NCBI GenBank assembly: GCA_024277115.1
Contig: JAJRVW010000014.1
Location: 1-56,159, forward strand
Direction: 5' to 3'
DNA length: 56,159 bases
Source: Calditrichota bacterium
GTDB lineage: Bacteria > Calditrichota > Calditrichia > Calditrichales > J004
The position numbers and the translations under genes are program-made. The notes under the pieces were generated by a model that saw nothing but the letters and a program-made list of their open reading frames with translations, ran no database searches and had not been told where the DNA came from. The stretch's first letter is position 1. Each line of letters starts with the position of its first letter. Of this stretch, positions 8,766 through 21,367 are shown one piece after another.

Positions 8766-8792
8766 GATTCCATCGCTCCAAGCGATGGAATC
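8766..8792. repeat. Perfect 12-bp-arm palindrome (GATTCCATCGCT)
   Basis: GATTCCATCGCT (8766-8777), the loop CCA, and the exact reverse complement (8781-8792). The arm differs from the palindrome at 8592 mainly at one base (GATTCCATCGC against GATGCCATCGC), so the two are members of one family flanking the CTTCCAGG hairpin. Confidence 0.75.
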
Positions 8793-8937
8793 CGTTTTAA
8801 ACGTGCACGAGCATCGAGCACACATTAAAGCCTATAAATCCCTAAAAAAATTAAAAAGAACTCTGCGTTCTCTATACCTCCATAGTGTTAAAAAAACACC
8901 CAAGATTGGAAAGGAGATATAACCCTGACGAGAAATT

Positions 8938-10587
8938 TTAGCGGATTAGCAACATCCTTTTTGTTTTAGTTTGGTCATCTGTTTTAAGTTGATAATAATA
9001 TATTCCGCTTGCCATGTTCTCTAAAGCAAGGGGGATTTTATAAGCGCCCCTGTTTAGCCTCTTATCAAGCAAAGTGATAATTTCCATGCCCAGCGTGTTG
9101 AAGACTTTCAGGTTAACTTTTGTGGATTTAACAATATTGAAAGAAATGGTTGTGGACGGGTTAAATGGGTTGGGATAGTTTTGATATAATTCAATTTGAT
9201 TAGGAGCTGCATTAGACGCATTTGAAAGACTGGTTACAACCTCGCCTAGTATACCATTGGCCGAAATTTGTTTAATTAGTATTTGGTTTCCATTACAGCA
9301 TTCATTCCATAATAAAATTGCCCCTCCACGTTTATCAGAATACAAATGGATTGGCCCACCTGTAAAAAATGGGTCTAAGGAAGTAGAATGAAACTCTATA
9401 CCTAAGCTGTCCCATAAAAAAAGACCAGAACTGTCTATTCGCTGCATGTAATATGAATTAGTTGTGTCATTACTGATATCAGCCCATGCTGCAATAGCCC
9501 CATTTTTTTTGTCAGATATTAACCCAACAGCACCTCTGCAATCTCCCAAAGAACAAATTGATAGATTGTTTTCTCCAAATACAGTTTTCCCATTTATATC
9601 GACTTTTTGCAGGTTTATACCTTCCTTAGACCAATTTACATAAATCCCTCCTTCACCATCGGGCGCATATCTAATTTGGGAGAACTGCCCCTGTTTCAAA
9701 TCCACTTCATCCCAGGCATACTGCCCGGTGGAATCCACTCTACGGATTTTTAAAAAACCTATACTACCTACACCAATTACACCCCCATCGCCATCCGGTA
9801 GAGCTCCACCACTTCTATATCCAAAACTATCATAGATATTACCTATTAATGTATCTGGCCATAAATATGAACCGCTTAAATCGAGTTTATGTCTACTTCC
9901 TTTTCCATCTGGATTTGTATTAACAAAAACCTCACCCCTTTTATTTGTAGCACTGATATCCATATAAAGACCTGCAAAAAATCTTTCCCACTGCAAATGC
10001 CCATCTATATCAAAATGTTTGAGAACGCTCATCTCTGCCGTACTGTCCCGGTTAAAACCAATATAAAACCCCCCGTTGTAATCCGGTTTCATATCGCCGA
10101 TGCTATGCCAACCATCGGTGGCCGGGCCACTTATTAATTTGCCGTTTGTGCCGTATAAAATATTGCCGTCCCTATCCACACGTTGCAGGTATACTTCGCT
10201 TCCTTCAGGGAATCCTTCAAAATCATCAAAGGTGGCATGCCTGTAATCTTCCCAGGCTACTACTACACCGCTTTGCCCATCATTTATTACTGCAGCCCAT
10301 TGTCCGTTTGAAGCCACTTCACTTATTATCCAACCATAAGCCGTATCGCTTAAAACCACATGGTTGCCGTTCCAAAGCGGATAGCCGTCTTTGTCAAATT
10401 TCTTTGCCCAAATGCCATTATCACGCAGGTATACAATGGTTATGGACTGGTCCTCTTCATCCACAACCAGGTTTGGGTAAATGCCATAGTCTACAAATAA
10501 GGCTGTGTCCACGGCGGTGGGCCATTGGGCGTTAAGGTTTATGATGAAGGAAATAAGGATGATGGGAAGTAAGTTTTTTTTTAGCAT
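8938..10587 (-). CDS. Secreted beta-propeller-like protein with C-terminal T9SS-type sorting domain
   Basis: The 549-residue protein has a signal peptide (residues 1 to about 20, ending LNAQ). The body contains repeated units built around D-x-D/S-G-x-x-x-W/Y, for example VDRDGNILYG, FDIDGHLQWE, VDSTGQYAW, VDINGKTVFG and IDSSGLFLW. This suggests a beta-propeller, perhaps with six or seven blades. The last 85 residues form the usual sorting module: NYPNPFNPSTTISF, a KVFNTLGMEI strand, and a final MASGIYYYQL then KRMLLIR. In T9SS-bearing bacteria this region directs export and surface attachment. Ligand and role are unknown. It stands alone on its strand, with repeat clusters on both sides. Confidence 0.85.
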   Translation of the reverse strand: MLKKNLLPIILISFIINLNAQWPTAVDTALFVDYGIYPNLVVDEEDQSITIVYLRDNGIWAKKFDKDGYPLWNGNHVVLSDTAYGWIISEVASNGQWAAVINDGQSGVVVAWEDYRHATFDDFEGFPEGSEVYLQRVDRDGNILYGTNGKLISGPATDGWHSIGDMKPDYNGGFYIGFNRDSTAEMSVLKHFDIDGHLQWERFFAGLYMDISATNKRGEVFVNTNPDGKGSRHKLDLSGSYLWPDTLIGNIYDSFGYRSGGALPDGDGGVIGVGSIGFLKIRRVDSTGQYAWDEVDLKQGQFSQIRYAPDGEGGIYVNWSKEGINLQKVDINGKTVFGENNLSICSLGDCRGAVGLISDKKNGAIAAWADISNDTTNSYYMQRIDSSGLFLWDSLGIEFHSTSLDPFFTGGPIHLYSDKRGGAILLWNECCNGNQILIKQISANGILGEVVTSLSNASNAAPNQIELYQNYPNPFNPSTTISFNIVKSTKVNLKVFNTLGMEIITLLDKRLNRGAYKIPLALENMASGIYYYQLKTDDQTKTKRMLLIR

Positions 10588-10781
10588 AATTTTTCAGCGA
10601 AAAGGGATGCCATCCGTATAAAATATAAATTTTTAACCGTAATAATCTGAACTGAAATTATTGTACAAAAGGAAGTTGGCAAAGTAAAGGGCGTAAATTT
10701 ATTTTGCCGGATTACGATTTCTCTATTAAGTTCAACATCTTAATTAAGGATACCGGATAAGCCGGATTCATGTTTATATAC

Positions 10782-13181
<2,400 letters not shown>

Positions 13182-13381
13182 TATATTTTTATCAATAATG
13201 TCTGACATAATTATACATGCCTTTATATTCGCAACATATAATCCCAAAACCGATCTTTATAGAAGCCTAACTTTTGTTTGACTTTAAAATAGTGTACCGC
13301 TAAATTTGGAAGCTCTTGTGTAAATATTCTTAAACTCATTTTTACAACATATTCAGAAACTTTTGGAGGAAATTAGTTTTA

Positions 13382-15259
13382 ATGAAATCTAATTCAACTA
13401 TGCGAATTGTGTTTATATTTATCGCAATTGTTACCGCAATATATCTTTTATACCCCACAGTTAATTTAAGTATGATGACTGAGGATGAAAAAGCCCAGCT
13501 TAAAGAGAACGACCCGGATAAACTTATTGAAATGAAAACCAAAGCAATTTCCCTGGGATTGGACTTGCAAGGTGGTATGCATGTTGTGCTTGAGGTAGAT
13601 GTGCATGAGCTAATGAACAAATTAGCAAAAAACAAAAATAAAGAATTTGTAGAAGCGCTTGATGCCACTGCAAAACGCATCGATGAAACCGATGAGGATT
13701 TTGTTACGGTTTTTGAGGAAAATTTAGCAGAGAAAAATATGCTTCTGGAACGCTACTATGGTAATGCCGATCGGCGTACCCGAGACGATGTTGTGGCTTA
13801 TTTACATGCTCAAACCGGTGAGGCGGTCGATCGATCGCTAGAGATTCTACGTAATCGTATCGATGAGTTTGGTGTTACCGAACCCACAATCCAAAAAACG
13901 GGCGGGCGACGTATTATTCTTGAACTTGCCGGTGTCAACGACCCAAACAGGGTTCGTAGTATTGTTGGTAAAACAGCTTTATTAGAGTTTAAACTTTTAA
14001 AAAATGCTGTTACTACCGACCAGGTGGCTGTAAAAATCAACGAATTTATTACTTCGCGTATTTCCCCTAAAGACAGTAGTGTTACCGAAAAGGCCGAAAG
14101 TGATACATCGTCTTCTACTTCCCTGGAAGATTTATTTGGCGTTAAGGAAAAATCAGAAACGACTGTTGATAGTGCCGGTGTTGCAACGAATACACTTTTT
14201 GAGGAAGGTTTGTTTTTTCAATCGCCTAATGATAAAAATACAATTCTTGTTCCCGTAGAAAATGAAAATAAATTTAGAAAGATTATCGAACTGCCGGAAG
14301 TTAAGAAAATTATCGCTGAAGCAGCCGGTAGCGCTGAGTTTGTTTGGGGTTCGAAAAAAGAATTAAATGATCAGTATTTGCAAGTTTATCTGGTAAATAA
14401 AAAATTAGAACTTTCCGGTGAAACGATTATAGACACCGCACCACGCTCCGGTAGCCCAAACGATCCGGCAAATATTGGCAAGTTTGAAGTCTCCCTTACA
14501 TTCAGCGATGCAGGAACCAAAACATTTTCGCGGTTAACCGGCGCAAATAAGGGCAAACGTCTTGCAATTATTTTGGATAACAAGGTTTACCTCGCACCAA
14601 CCTTACAAGCAAAAATTACTGATGGACGTGCGCGTATCACTGGTATGGACACATTCGATGACGCGAAAGACTTGAGTATTGTGCTTAAGGCAGGTGCTCT
14701 TCCCGCACCAGTTACAATCATCGAAGAACGTACGGTTGGACCATCTTTGGGTACGGATTCTATTAAATCAGGTGGGCTATCCGCTTTAGTCGGTATTCTT
14801 CTTGTAATGACATTTATGTTGATTTATTATCGGCTTTCAGGTGTTGTGGCCAATATTGCGCTTATGTTAAACATTGTGTTTATTATGGCTGTGATGGCTT
14901 CTTTTGGCGCAACGCTAACATTGCCCGGAATTGCCGGTATTATTTTAACAATCGGTATGGCGGTGGATGCCAATGTGCTTGTCTTTGAACGTATCCGCGA
15001 AGAGATTAGAAAAGGTAAAACAATTCGAGCGGCGTTGGACCAAGGTTATGGCAAGGCTTTAATTACCATTTTGGATGCAAACGTTACAACATTTATCGCC
15101 GGCCTGGTTTTATACACATTTGGTTCCGGCCCGATTAGAGGCTTTGCCGTTACATTGATGATTGGTATTGTTGCCAGTTTATTTACAGCGATTATTGTTA
15201 CACGCGTAATCTTTAACGCATATTTAGATAATAGTAACGCAAAACAATTAAGTATTTAA
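13382..15259 (+). CDS. secD: Protein translocase subunit SecD
   Basis: SecD works with SecF in the inner membrane to pull exported proteins from SecYEG using the proton gradient. The 625-residue protein has one N-terminal membrane helix (about 9-25), the conserved SLGLDLQGGMHVVLEVD segment, a large periplasmic region, and five C-terminal membrane helices with the RND-type motif GMAVDANVLVFERIREE. A variable Ser/Thr/Glu-rich insert sits near residues 230-265 within the periplasmic region. GGAGGA at 13365-13370 precedes the ATG. secF follows after 28 bases and then a STAS gene, so the three form one unit ending at the terminator at 16575. Confidence 0.97.
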   Translation: MKSNSTMRIVFIFIAIVTAIYLLYPTVNLSMMTEDEKAQLKENDPDKLIEMKTKAISLGLDLQGGMHVVLEVDVHELMNKLAKNKNKEFVEALDATAKRIDETDEDFVTVFEENLAEKNMLLERYYGNADRRTRDDVVAYLHAQTGEAVDRSLEILRNRIDEFGVTEPTIQKTGGRRIILELAGVNDPNRVRSIVGKTALLEFKLLKNAVTTDQVAVKINEFITSRISPKDSSVTEKAESDTSSSTSLEDLFGVKEKSETTVDSAGVATNTLFEEGLFFQSPNDKNTILVPVENENKFRKIIELPEVKKIIAEAAGSAEFVWGSKKELNDQYLQVYLVNKKLELSGETIIDTAPRSGSPNDPANIGKFEVSLTFSDAGTKTFSRLTGANKGKRLAIILDNKVYLAPTLQAKITDGRARITGMDTFDDAKDLSIVLKAGALPAPVTIIEERTVGPSLGTDSIKSGGLSALVGILLVMTFMLIYYRLSGVVANIALMLNIVFIMAVMASFGATLTLPGIAGIILTIGMAVDANVLVFERIREEIRKGKTIRAALDQGYGKALITILDANVTTFIAGLVLYTFGSGPIRGFAVTLMIGIVASLFTAIIVTRVIFNAYLDNSNAKQLSI

Positions 15260-15287
15260 CCCGGATTTTATAGGAGCTTTTTAATAC

Positions 15288-16178
15288 ATGCATTTTTTTA
15301 AAGACACACACTTTGACTTGATTAGCCAAAGAAAAACTGGATATATGATAAGTGGCATATTACTTATAATATCCGTGGCTTCACTTGTGTTACATGGTGG
15401 GCCAAAACTTAATATTGACTTTACAGGTGGTTCACTTTTACATCTTAAATTTGAGAAACCCGTAGAAATTCAGAATTTTCGTGATTTACTTGCTGCCCGT
15501 AATTTAAAAGGTGAAATAAAACACTTTGGCTCGCAAAATGAGATTTCTATCCGCGTTGGAACAGAATATATAAAAGAGGATATGGCCAGCGAACTTTCTG
15601 CTGATATTAGTGAAGCGATGCCGGAGAATCCCTTTAAAATTCAACGTAACGAGAAAGTGGGGCCCAAAATTGGCCACGAGCTCTTGTGGCAGGCGCTTAA
15701 GGCCATATTGGTCTCAATGGTGTTGATCCTGATTTATGTTATGGTTCGATTTGAGTTCAAGTTTTCTATTGGCGCTATTGCTGCGCTTGCGCATGATGTA
15801 ATCATTACTTTGGGTATTTTCTCCGTATTCGAGATAGAAATTTCTTCCCCAATTATTGCGGCCGTTCTTACAATTGTTGGTTATTCCCTCAACGATACGA
15901 TTGTTGTGTTTGACCGTATCCGAGAGAATTTGAGGGCTGCAAGTAAAAATATTAAAGATATTTCCGAGATAGCCAATAAAAGCTTAAATGAGACTTTGTC
16001 GCGTACAATTATAACCTCTGTAACGACATTAATCGTTGTTATCGTGCTTTATTTCTTTGGCGGGGAAGTGTTAAAAACATTTGCACTTGCATTGATTATC
16101 GGCGTAATTATTGGTACCTATTCGTCAATATTTGTTGCCAGCCCGATCGTTGTTGATTGGAAAACCAAGAAAGCCTAA
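15288..16178 (+). CDS. secF: Protein translocase subunit SecF
   Basis: This is the partner of SecD in protein export. The 296-residue protein has an N-terminal membrane helix (about 19-36), the SecF signature NIDFTGGSLLHLKF, a short periplasmic domain, and five further membrane segments. The conserved GYSLNDTIVVFDRIREN lies near residues 201-217. AGGAGC lies 11 bases before the ATG. Length and motif order are normal. It is co-directional with secD and the STAS gene. Confidence 0.97.
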   Translation: MHFFKDTHFDLISQRKTGYMISGILLIISVASLVLHGGPKLNIDFTGGSLLHLKFEKPVEIQNFRDLLAARNLKGEIKHFGSQNEISIRVGTEYIKEDMASELSADISEAMPENPFKIQRNEKVGPKIGHELLWQALKAILVSMVLILIYVMVRFEFKFSIGAIAALAHDVIITLGIFSVFEIEISSPIIAAVLTIVGYSLNDTIVVFDRIRENLRAASKNIKDISEIANKSLNETLSRTIITSVTTLIVVIVLYFFGGEVLKTFALALIIGVIIGTYSSIFVASPIVVDWKTKKA

Positions 16179-16220
16179 ATCTTTTACAGATAAGTTACTC
16201 TTTGAGAGGAAGGATTTAAA

Positions 16221-16556
16221 ATGGTCAATCAGGTATCAGAACAGAATGATATTGTGATTATTGCTTTGTCCGGTAAAATAATGGGCGGTCCTGAAGCCGG
16301 TGAGATAAACGAACAGATCAATAATTTTATCGATAAAGGTAAAATAAAAATTATAATTGATCTTGAGAATGTAGAATGGATGAACAGTTCTGGCCTGGGT
16401 ATATTAATTGGGGTAATCACTACTCTTAAAAACAATGGCGGCAAACTGATCGTAACCAATATCTCCGAGCGGATTATGAACCTGCTTAGAATTACAAAAT
16501 TGGTTTCCGTATTCGATATTGAGCCTGACCTTGACTCGGCACTTGCAGCATTCTAA
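16221..16556 (+). CDS. STAS-domain anti-sigma factor antagonist
   Basis: The 111-residue protein is a single STAS domain like SpoIIAA/RsbV. The hallmark is IIDLENVEWMNSSGLGILIG, in which Ser56 or Ser57 aligns with the phosphorylated serine of anti-anti-sigma factors. Such proteins release a sigma factor by binding an anti-sigma kinase. No kinase or phosphatase partner lies nearby. The gene follows secF by 42 bases, with GAGAGGAAGG before the ATG, and is closed by a strong terminator, so it is probably co-transcribed with secDF. Its partner cannot be named from this window. Confidence 0.9.
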   Translation: MVNQVSEQNDIVIIALSGKIMGGPEAGEINEQINNFIDKGKIKIIIDLENVEWMNSSGLGILIGVITTLKNNGGKLIVTNISERIMNLLRITKLVSVFDIEPDLDSALAAF

Positions 16557-16574
16557 AAAATAAAATATTTAAAT

Positions 16575-16609
16575 AACTCCGGTTTTGTATAGAGCCGGAG
16601 TTTTTTTTT
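16575..16609 (+). terminator. Rho-independent terminator after secD-secF-STAS
   Basis: AACTCCGG (16575-16582) pairs with CCGGAGTT (16595-16602) around a 12-base loop and runs directly into nine T residues. It sits 18 bases after the STAS stop codon. Confidence 0.9.
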
Positions 16610-16682
16610 GAGTATTTTAAAGCAATCACAATGAAAACTAATAAACCCAGTAAAGATTCGGTCAAATTTTAATCAATACTAA

Positions 16683-17975
<1,293 letters not shown>

Positions 17976-18008
17976 AAAATTTAATCACAATTATTTAATA
18001 ACGACACT

Positions 18009-18899
18009 GTGAGATTAAATCTTATTAAAAAGCCCTCTCGTCTTTTATTGTGCTGTTTCTTCTTTGGCTTACCGATAAGCATCTTTACACAAACGACCGA
18101 TGTACCAAATAAGAAGCCAATATTCGAAATTATTTATTTAGCGAATATAAACGGGAATATTGAAAATTGCCATTGCGGGGAACCATCGCTCGGCGGGTTG
18201 GAACGAATATTTACGCTCATCAAAAAGCAGCGGGCGCTAAACCCAAATCTCGTTGTTATTGACGGCGGTGATACTTTTAACCCATATTCTTTTATTGAGC
18301 TTAACCGGGCAGTATTGAAAGCCTATCAGATTATTAAACCGGATATTTGGGTGCTTTCTGAACAAGAGTTGGTAGAAGGAAAAGATTTACTCATTAAGGC
18401 CCTAAAAACACAAAAAAGCAAGATTGTTTTATCAAATTATACGATAAAAAATATTCCTTCAGAAAAATATCAAAACTATGCGATCGAAAAAAACAGTGCG
18501 GTGAAAATTTATAGTTATGTTCAGCCTAGCTTATTTTCAGAATTAAAAGGTTTGAAATTTAAAAATCCGGATATTCTTTTTAAAGACTTGGATGAGCGTT
18601 CGTTTAATATTCTTGTTTTTCATGGTGAGGAAGACGCTTTGGTTAAAATAATGCCTGAATTTGAAGATTTTGATTTAATCCTTACGGCACATCAACAATC
18701 AAATAAAATAGTTTTAAATTCGCGTCCGGCAATAATTGGCGCTGGTACAGATGGCGAAAATATTATACACATTAGCTTGCACAAATCGAAAGGCAAGATT
18801 AAAATAAACGTCGGGCAAATCCCGATTGGTTTGAAAATTGAACCTGATACTGAAATTAGAAAATGGGTTGAGGAATATAAAAATAATCGGCAAAATTAG
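18009..18899 (+). CDS. Secreted 5'-nucleotidase/metallophosphatase-like protein with degenerate metal site
   Basis: The 296-residue protein starts at GTG and has a signal peptide of about 28 residues ending FTQ. It resembles the N-terminal metallophosphoesterase domain of UshA-type nucleotidases: an initial strand IYLANINGNIENCHCG, then GGLERI, then VVIDGGDTF. The metal-binding motifs are changed. The usual D-x-H is N-I-N here, the GNHE block reads LSEQE, and GHTH reads TAHQQ. The CxC pair at the N-terminus followed by a GGL-x-R box is known in a secreted subgroup of this superfamily. It is probably a binding or scaffold protein rather than an active phosphatase. It lies between purA and trpD without an obvious pathway link. 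Confidence 0.6.
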   Translation: MRLNLIKKPSRLLLCCFFFGLPISIFTQTTDVPNKKPIFEIIYLANINGNIENCHCGEPSLGGLERIFTLIKKQRALNPNLVVIDGGDTFNPYSFIELNRAVLKAYQIIKPDIWVLSEQELVEGKDLLIKALKTQKSKIVLSNYTIKNIPSEKYQNYAIEKNSAVKIYSYVQPSLFSELKGLKFKNPDILFKDLDERSFNILVFHGEEDALVKIMPEFEDFDLILTAHQQSNKIVLNSRPAIIGAGTDGENIIHISLHKSKGKIKINVGQIPIGLKIEPDTEIRKWVEEYKNNRQN

Positions 18900-18969
18900 T
18901 TTTCTTCAAACTTAGAACGCATCCAAAATAGAAAAATAATCTCTCAAATAAATTTATATTGAGGCAATT

Positions 18970-19983
18970 ATGACAATAAAAGAGGCCATAAACAGGCTGA
19001 TTCTAAAATCTGATTTAACGCGCGAAGAAACACGCGAGACGATGAATAGCATTATGCAGGGGCAGGCAACAGATGCCCAGATTGCTTCATTTCTCACAGC
19101 CATGCGTATGAAAGGCGAAACGGTTGCAGAAATAAGCGGCGCTGCAGAAGCGATGGCCTCGAACGCAGAGCCCTTTAATATATCTGCAGAAAATGTAGTG
19201 GATACTTGTGGAACGGGCGGAGATAATTTACACACTTTTAATATCTCTACGACCGCTGCCTTTATTGCTGCCGGGGCAGGCGTTAAAATTGCCAAGCATG
19301 GCAACCGTTCGGTATCCAGCAAATGTGGAAGCGCAGATATTTTAAAATCGCTTGGCGTTAATATTGATATTTCCATTGAGCGTTTTGTTGAAATTTTTAA
19401 TTCCATCGGCCTTGCTTTTCTTTTTGCGCCAAATTATCACAAGGCCATGCGGCATGCCATCGGGCCGCGTAAAGAATTGAGCATCCGTACTATTTTTAAT
19501 ATTCTCGGGCCACTTACAAATCCTGCCAAAACGAAAAGGCAGGTCATCGGTGTTTTTGACAAAGATTTATGTGATACCATGGCGAACGTAATGAAAGAGC
19601 TCGGCGCGGAACATGTCCTGATTGTTCACGGACATAATGGGCTGGATGAATTAACAACCACCGGGGAAACTTTTATCAGTGAGTTGAAAAATGGAAAAGT
19701 GACCAGCTGTTCGATTCACCCGGAAGATTTTGGAATAAAAATCAGTGATATAAAAAATATCCAGAGCCCGGATTGTGAAACAAATAAGCAGATAATTTTA
19801 GATATACTTGATAATAAAACCGGGGCTCCACTCGACATAGCCGTCCTAAATGCAGCTGCTTCAATTATGGTAAGCGGTAAAGTGGATAATTTATTGGATG
19901 GCGTAGAGCTTGCTTATGGCGCGGTCAGTTCCGGCAAGGCAAAGGAAAAACTGAACCAGTTAATTGAGCAATCAAACCGATAA
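18970..19983 (+). CDS. trpD: Anthranilate phosphoribosyltransferase TrpD
   Basis: TrpD transfers phosphoribose from PRPP to anthranilate, the second step of tryptophan synthesis. The 337-residue protein carries the PRPP loop DTCGTGGDNLHTFNIST (about 77-93), KHGNRSVSSKCGSADILK with the anthranilate and Mg sites, and HGHNGLDE near residue 220. Length is normal. TTGAGG precedes the ATG. It is first in trpD-C-F-B-A, which are spaced by 11 bases or overlap, so they form an operon. trpE and trpG are absent from the window and must be encoded elsewhere. Confidence 0.97.
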   Translation: MTIKEAINRLILKSDLTREETRETMNSIMQGQATDAQIASFLTAMRMKGETVAEISGAAEAMASNAEPFNISAENVVDTCGTGGDNLHTFNISTTAAFIAAGAGVKIAKHGNRSVSSKCGSADILKSLGVNIDISIERFVEIFNSIGLAFLFAPNYHKAMRHAIGPRKELSIRTIFNILGPLTNPAKTKRQVIGVFDKDLCDTMANVMKELGAEHVLIVHGHNGLDELTTTGETFISELKNGKVTSCSIHPEDFGIKISDIKNIQSPDCETNKQIILDILDNKTGAPLDIAVLNAAASIMVSGKVDNLLDGVELAYGAVSSGKAKEKLNQLIEQSNR

Positions 19984-19994
19984 AACAGATTAGA

Positions 19995-20753
19995 ATGCAC
20001 GAAAAATTAAAAGAAATATATCAAGCAAAGCTTTATGAAATCAAAAGTATTGATCCCGATTCCTTTGAGCCACGCAAGATTGCCATTGAGGGATTTAAAG
20101 AACAGCTTCAAAAAAAGGCCAAGCTTGGTTTAATTGCCGAAATAAAAAAAGCATCGCCATCGAAAGGGATTTTAAGGCCCGATTTTGATTTAGAGGCAAT
20201 AGCGAATGCTTATAATATTTTTCCGGCGGACGCTGTTTCCATCTTAACGGATGAAAAATATTTTGATGGGCGCAAAGAATATATCAAGCGTTTTAAATCA
20301 TTGTCATCCATTCCTGTGCTTAGAAAGGATTTTATAATCGATGAGGTGCAAGTGTATGAATCCTATCATCTTGGGGCAGATATTATTTTGTTAATTGCGG
20401 CAATGCTCACTCAGGAAAAGTTGGTGCAATTATATAATTTGGCCAAAAAGCTGGGCATGGAAATACTGGTCGAGACGCACACGAAAGAAGAAATAGCACG
20501 GGCCTTAGAGATCGGAGCGGAAATTATTGGAATAAACAGCCGTAACCTAAACACATTTGAAGTTGACCTAAACAATGCCCTGAACCTTGTAAAACATATT
20601 CCCCCGCATATTATTAAAATTGCGGAAAGCGGCATCCATTCCCGTGAAGATATACTCAAAATCCAGGAGGCAGGATTTAATGCGGTTTTAATTGGGGAAG
20701 CGTTTATGGTTTCAGACGATCTGCAAAAAACATATAACAGGCTTTTTAAATAA
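19995..20753 (+). CDS. trpC: Indole-3-glycerol phosphate synthase TrpC
   Basis: TrpC closes the indole ring from carboxyphenylamino-deoxyribulose phosphate. The 252-residue TIM barrel has all family motifs: AEIKKASPSKG with the catalytic Lys (about residue 50), SILTDEKYFDG, LRKDFIIDEVQVYE with catalytic Lys and Glu, GINSRNLNTFEVDL and IAESGIHSREDI. It begins 11 bases after trpD, and its stop overlaps the trpF start (TAATG). It is a stand-alone enzyme, not a TrpC-TrpF fusion. Confidence 0.97.
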   Translation: MHEKLKEIYQAKLYEIKSIDPDSFEPRKIAIEGFKEQLQKKAKLGLIAEIKKASPSKGILRPDFDLEAIANAYNIFPADAVSILTDEKYFDGRKEYIKRFKSLSSIPVLRKDFIIDEVQVYESYHLGADIILLIAAMLTQEKLVQLYNLAKKLGMEILVETHTKEEIARALEIGAEIIGINSRNLNTFEVDLNNALNLVKHIPPHIIKIAESGIHSREDILKIQEAGFNAVLIGEAFMVSDDLQKTYNRLFK

Positions 20754-21367
20754 TGGTACGGATAAAAATCTGCGGTATCACATCAATCGAAGATGCGCTT
20801 TATGCCGAAGCCGTGGGTGCAGATGCGCTTGGTTTTGTATTTTACTATAAGAGTAAACGCTTTGTTTTACCTGAACAAGTGAAGCAAATTAGCGAACAAT
20901 TAAATCCGTTAACGGGACGTGTCGGCGTTTTTGTAAACAACGATGCCGATGAAATAAATAACATTGCGGCATCATGTCGTTTAACACATATTCAGCTTCA
21001 TGGAGACGAAACACCTGCTTTTGCAGAATCCTTAAAACGGCCGGTTATACGCGCTTTAAATTTTAATGAAGGCCTGGAAGATCAGTTAAAAAAATGGTCC
21101 GGGTATCCTGTTTTAATTGATAGTGGAAATTCAGCTAATCGCGGTGGGACAGGGCATACTTTACCTTGGGAATCGCTTAAAAGTATTTTAGGCGAAAGAA
21201 AAATAATTCTGGCTGGTGGGCTTTCTCCTGAGAACATTTTAAAAGCCATAAAAACAATAAACCCTTTTGCTGTTGATGTGAGCAGCGGTGTGGAGCAAGC
21301 ACCCGGCATAAAGGATAACAATCGGGTTAAAAAATTTATAGAAACTGTAAAGCATGAACTACTTTAA
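20753..21367 (+). CDS. trpF: Phosphoribosylanthranilate isomerase TrpF
   Basis: TrpF performs the Amadori rearrangement between the TrpD and TrpC steps. The 204-residue protein begins [15 protein letters not shown], with the catalytic Cys of KICG at residue 7. It has [19 protein letters not shown], and the C-terminal VDVSSGVE with the catalytic Asp. The ATG at 20753 shares a base with the trpC stop codon, and the gene overlaps trpB by 14 bases, implying translational coupling. Confidence 0.96.
   Translation: MVRIKICGITSIEDALYAEAVGADALGFVFYYKSKRFVLPEQVKQISEQLNPLTGRVGVFVNNDADEINNIAASCRLTHIQLHGDETPAFAESLKRPVIRALNFNEGLEDQLKKWSGYPVLIDSGNSANRGGTGHTLPWESLKSILGERKIILAGGLSPENILKAIKTINPFAVDVSSGVEQAPGIKDNNRVKKFIETVKHELL

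Larger units (their letters stand above)
8411..8937. other. Intergenic region filled with palindromic repeats
   Basis: This 527-base stretch between two minus-strand genes has no credible gene. The open frames inside 8531-8821 run through palindromes and have no homology I recognise. It holds the three perfect or near-perfect inverted repeats listed separately. The bases next to 8410 presumably contain the promoter of the lipoprotein pair, but I could not place -35/-10 boxes with confidence. Confidence 0.7.

Noticed and set aside
8531-8821. Open frames on the minus strand (up to 96 codons)
   Set aside because: They pass through three palindromic repeats, have no plausible ribosome binding site and show no protein-like pattern.
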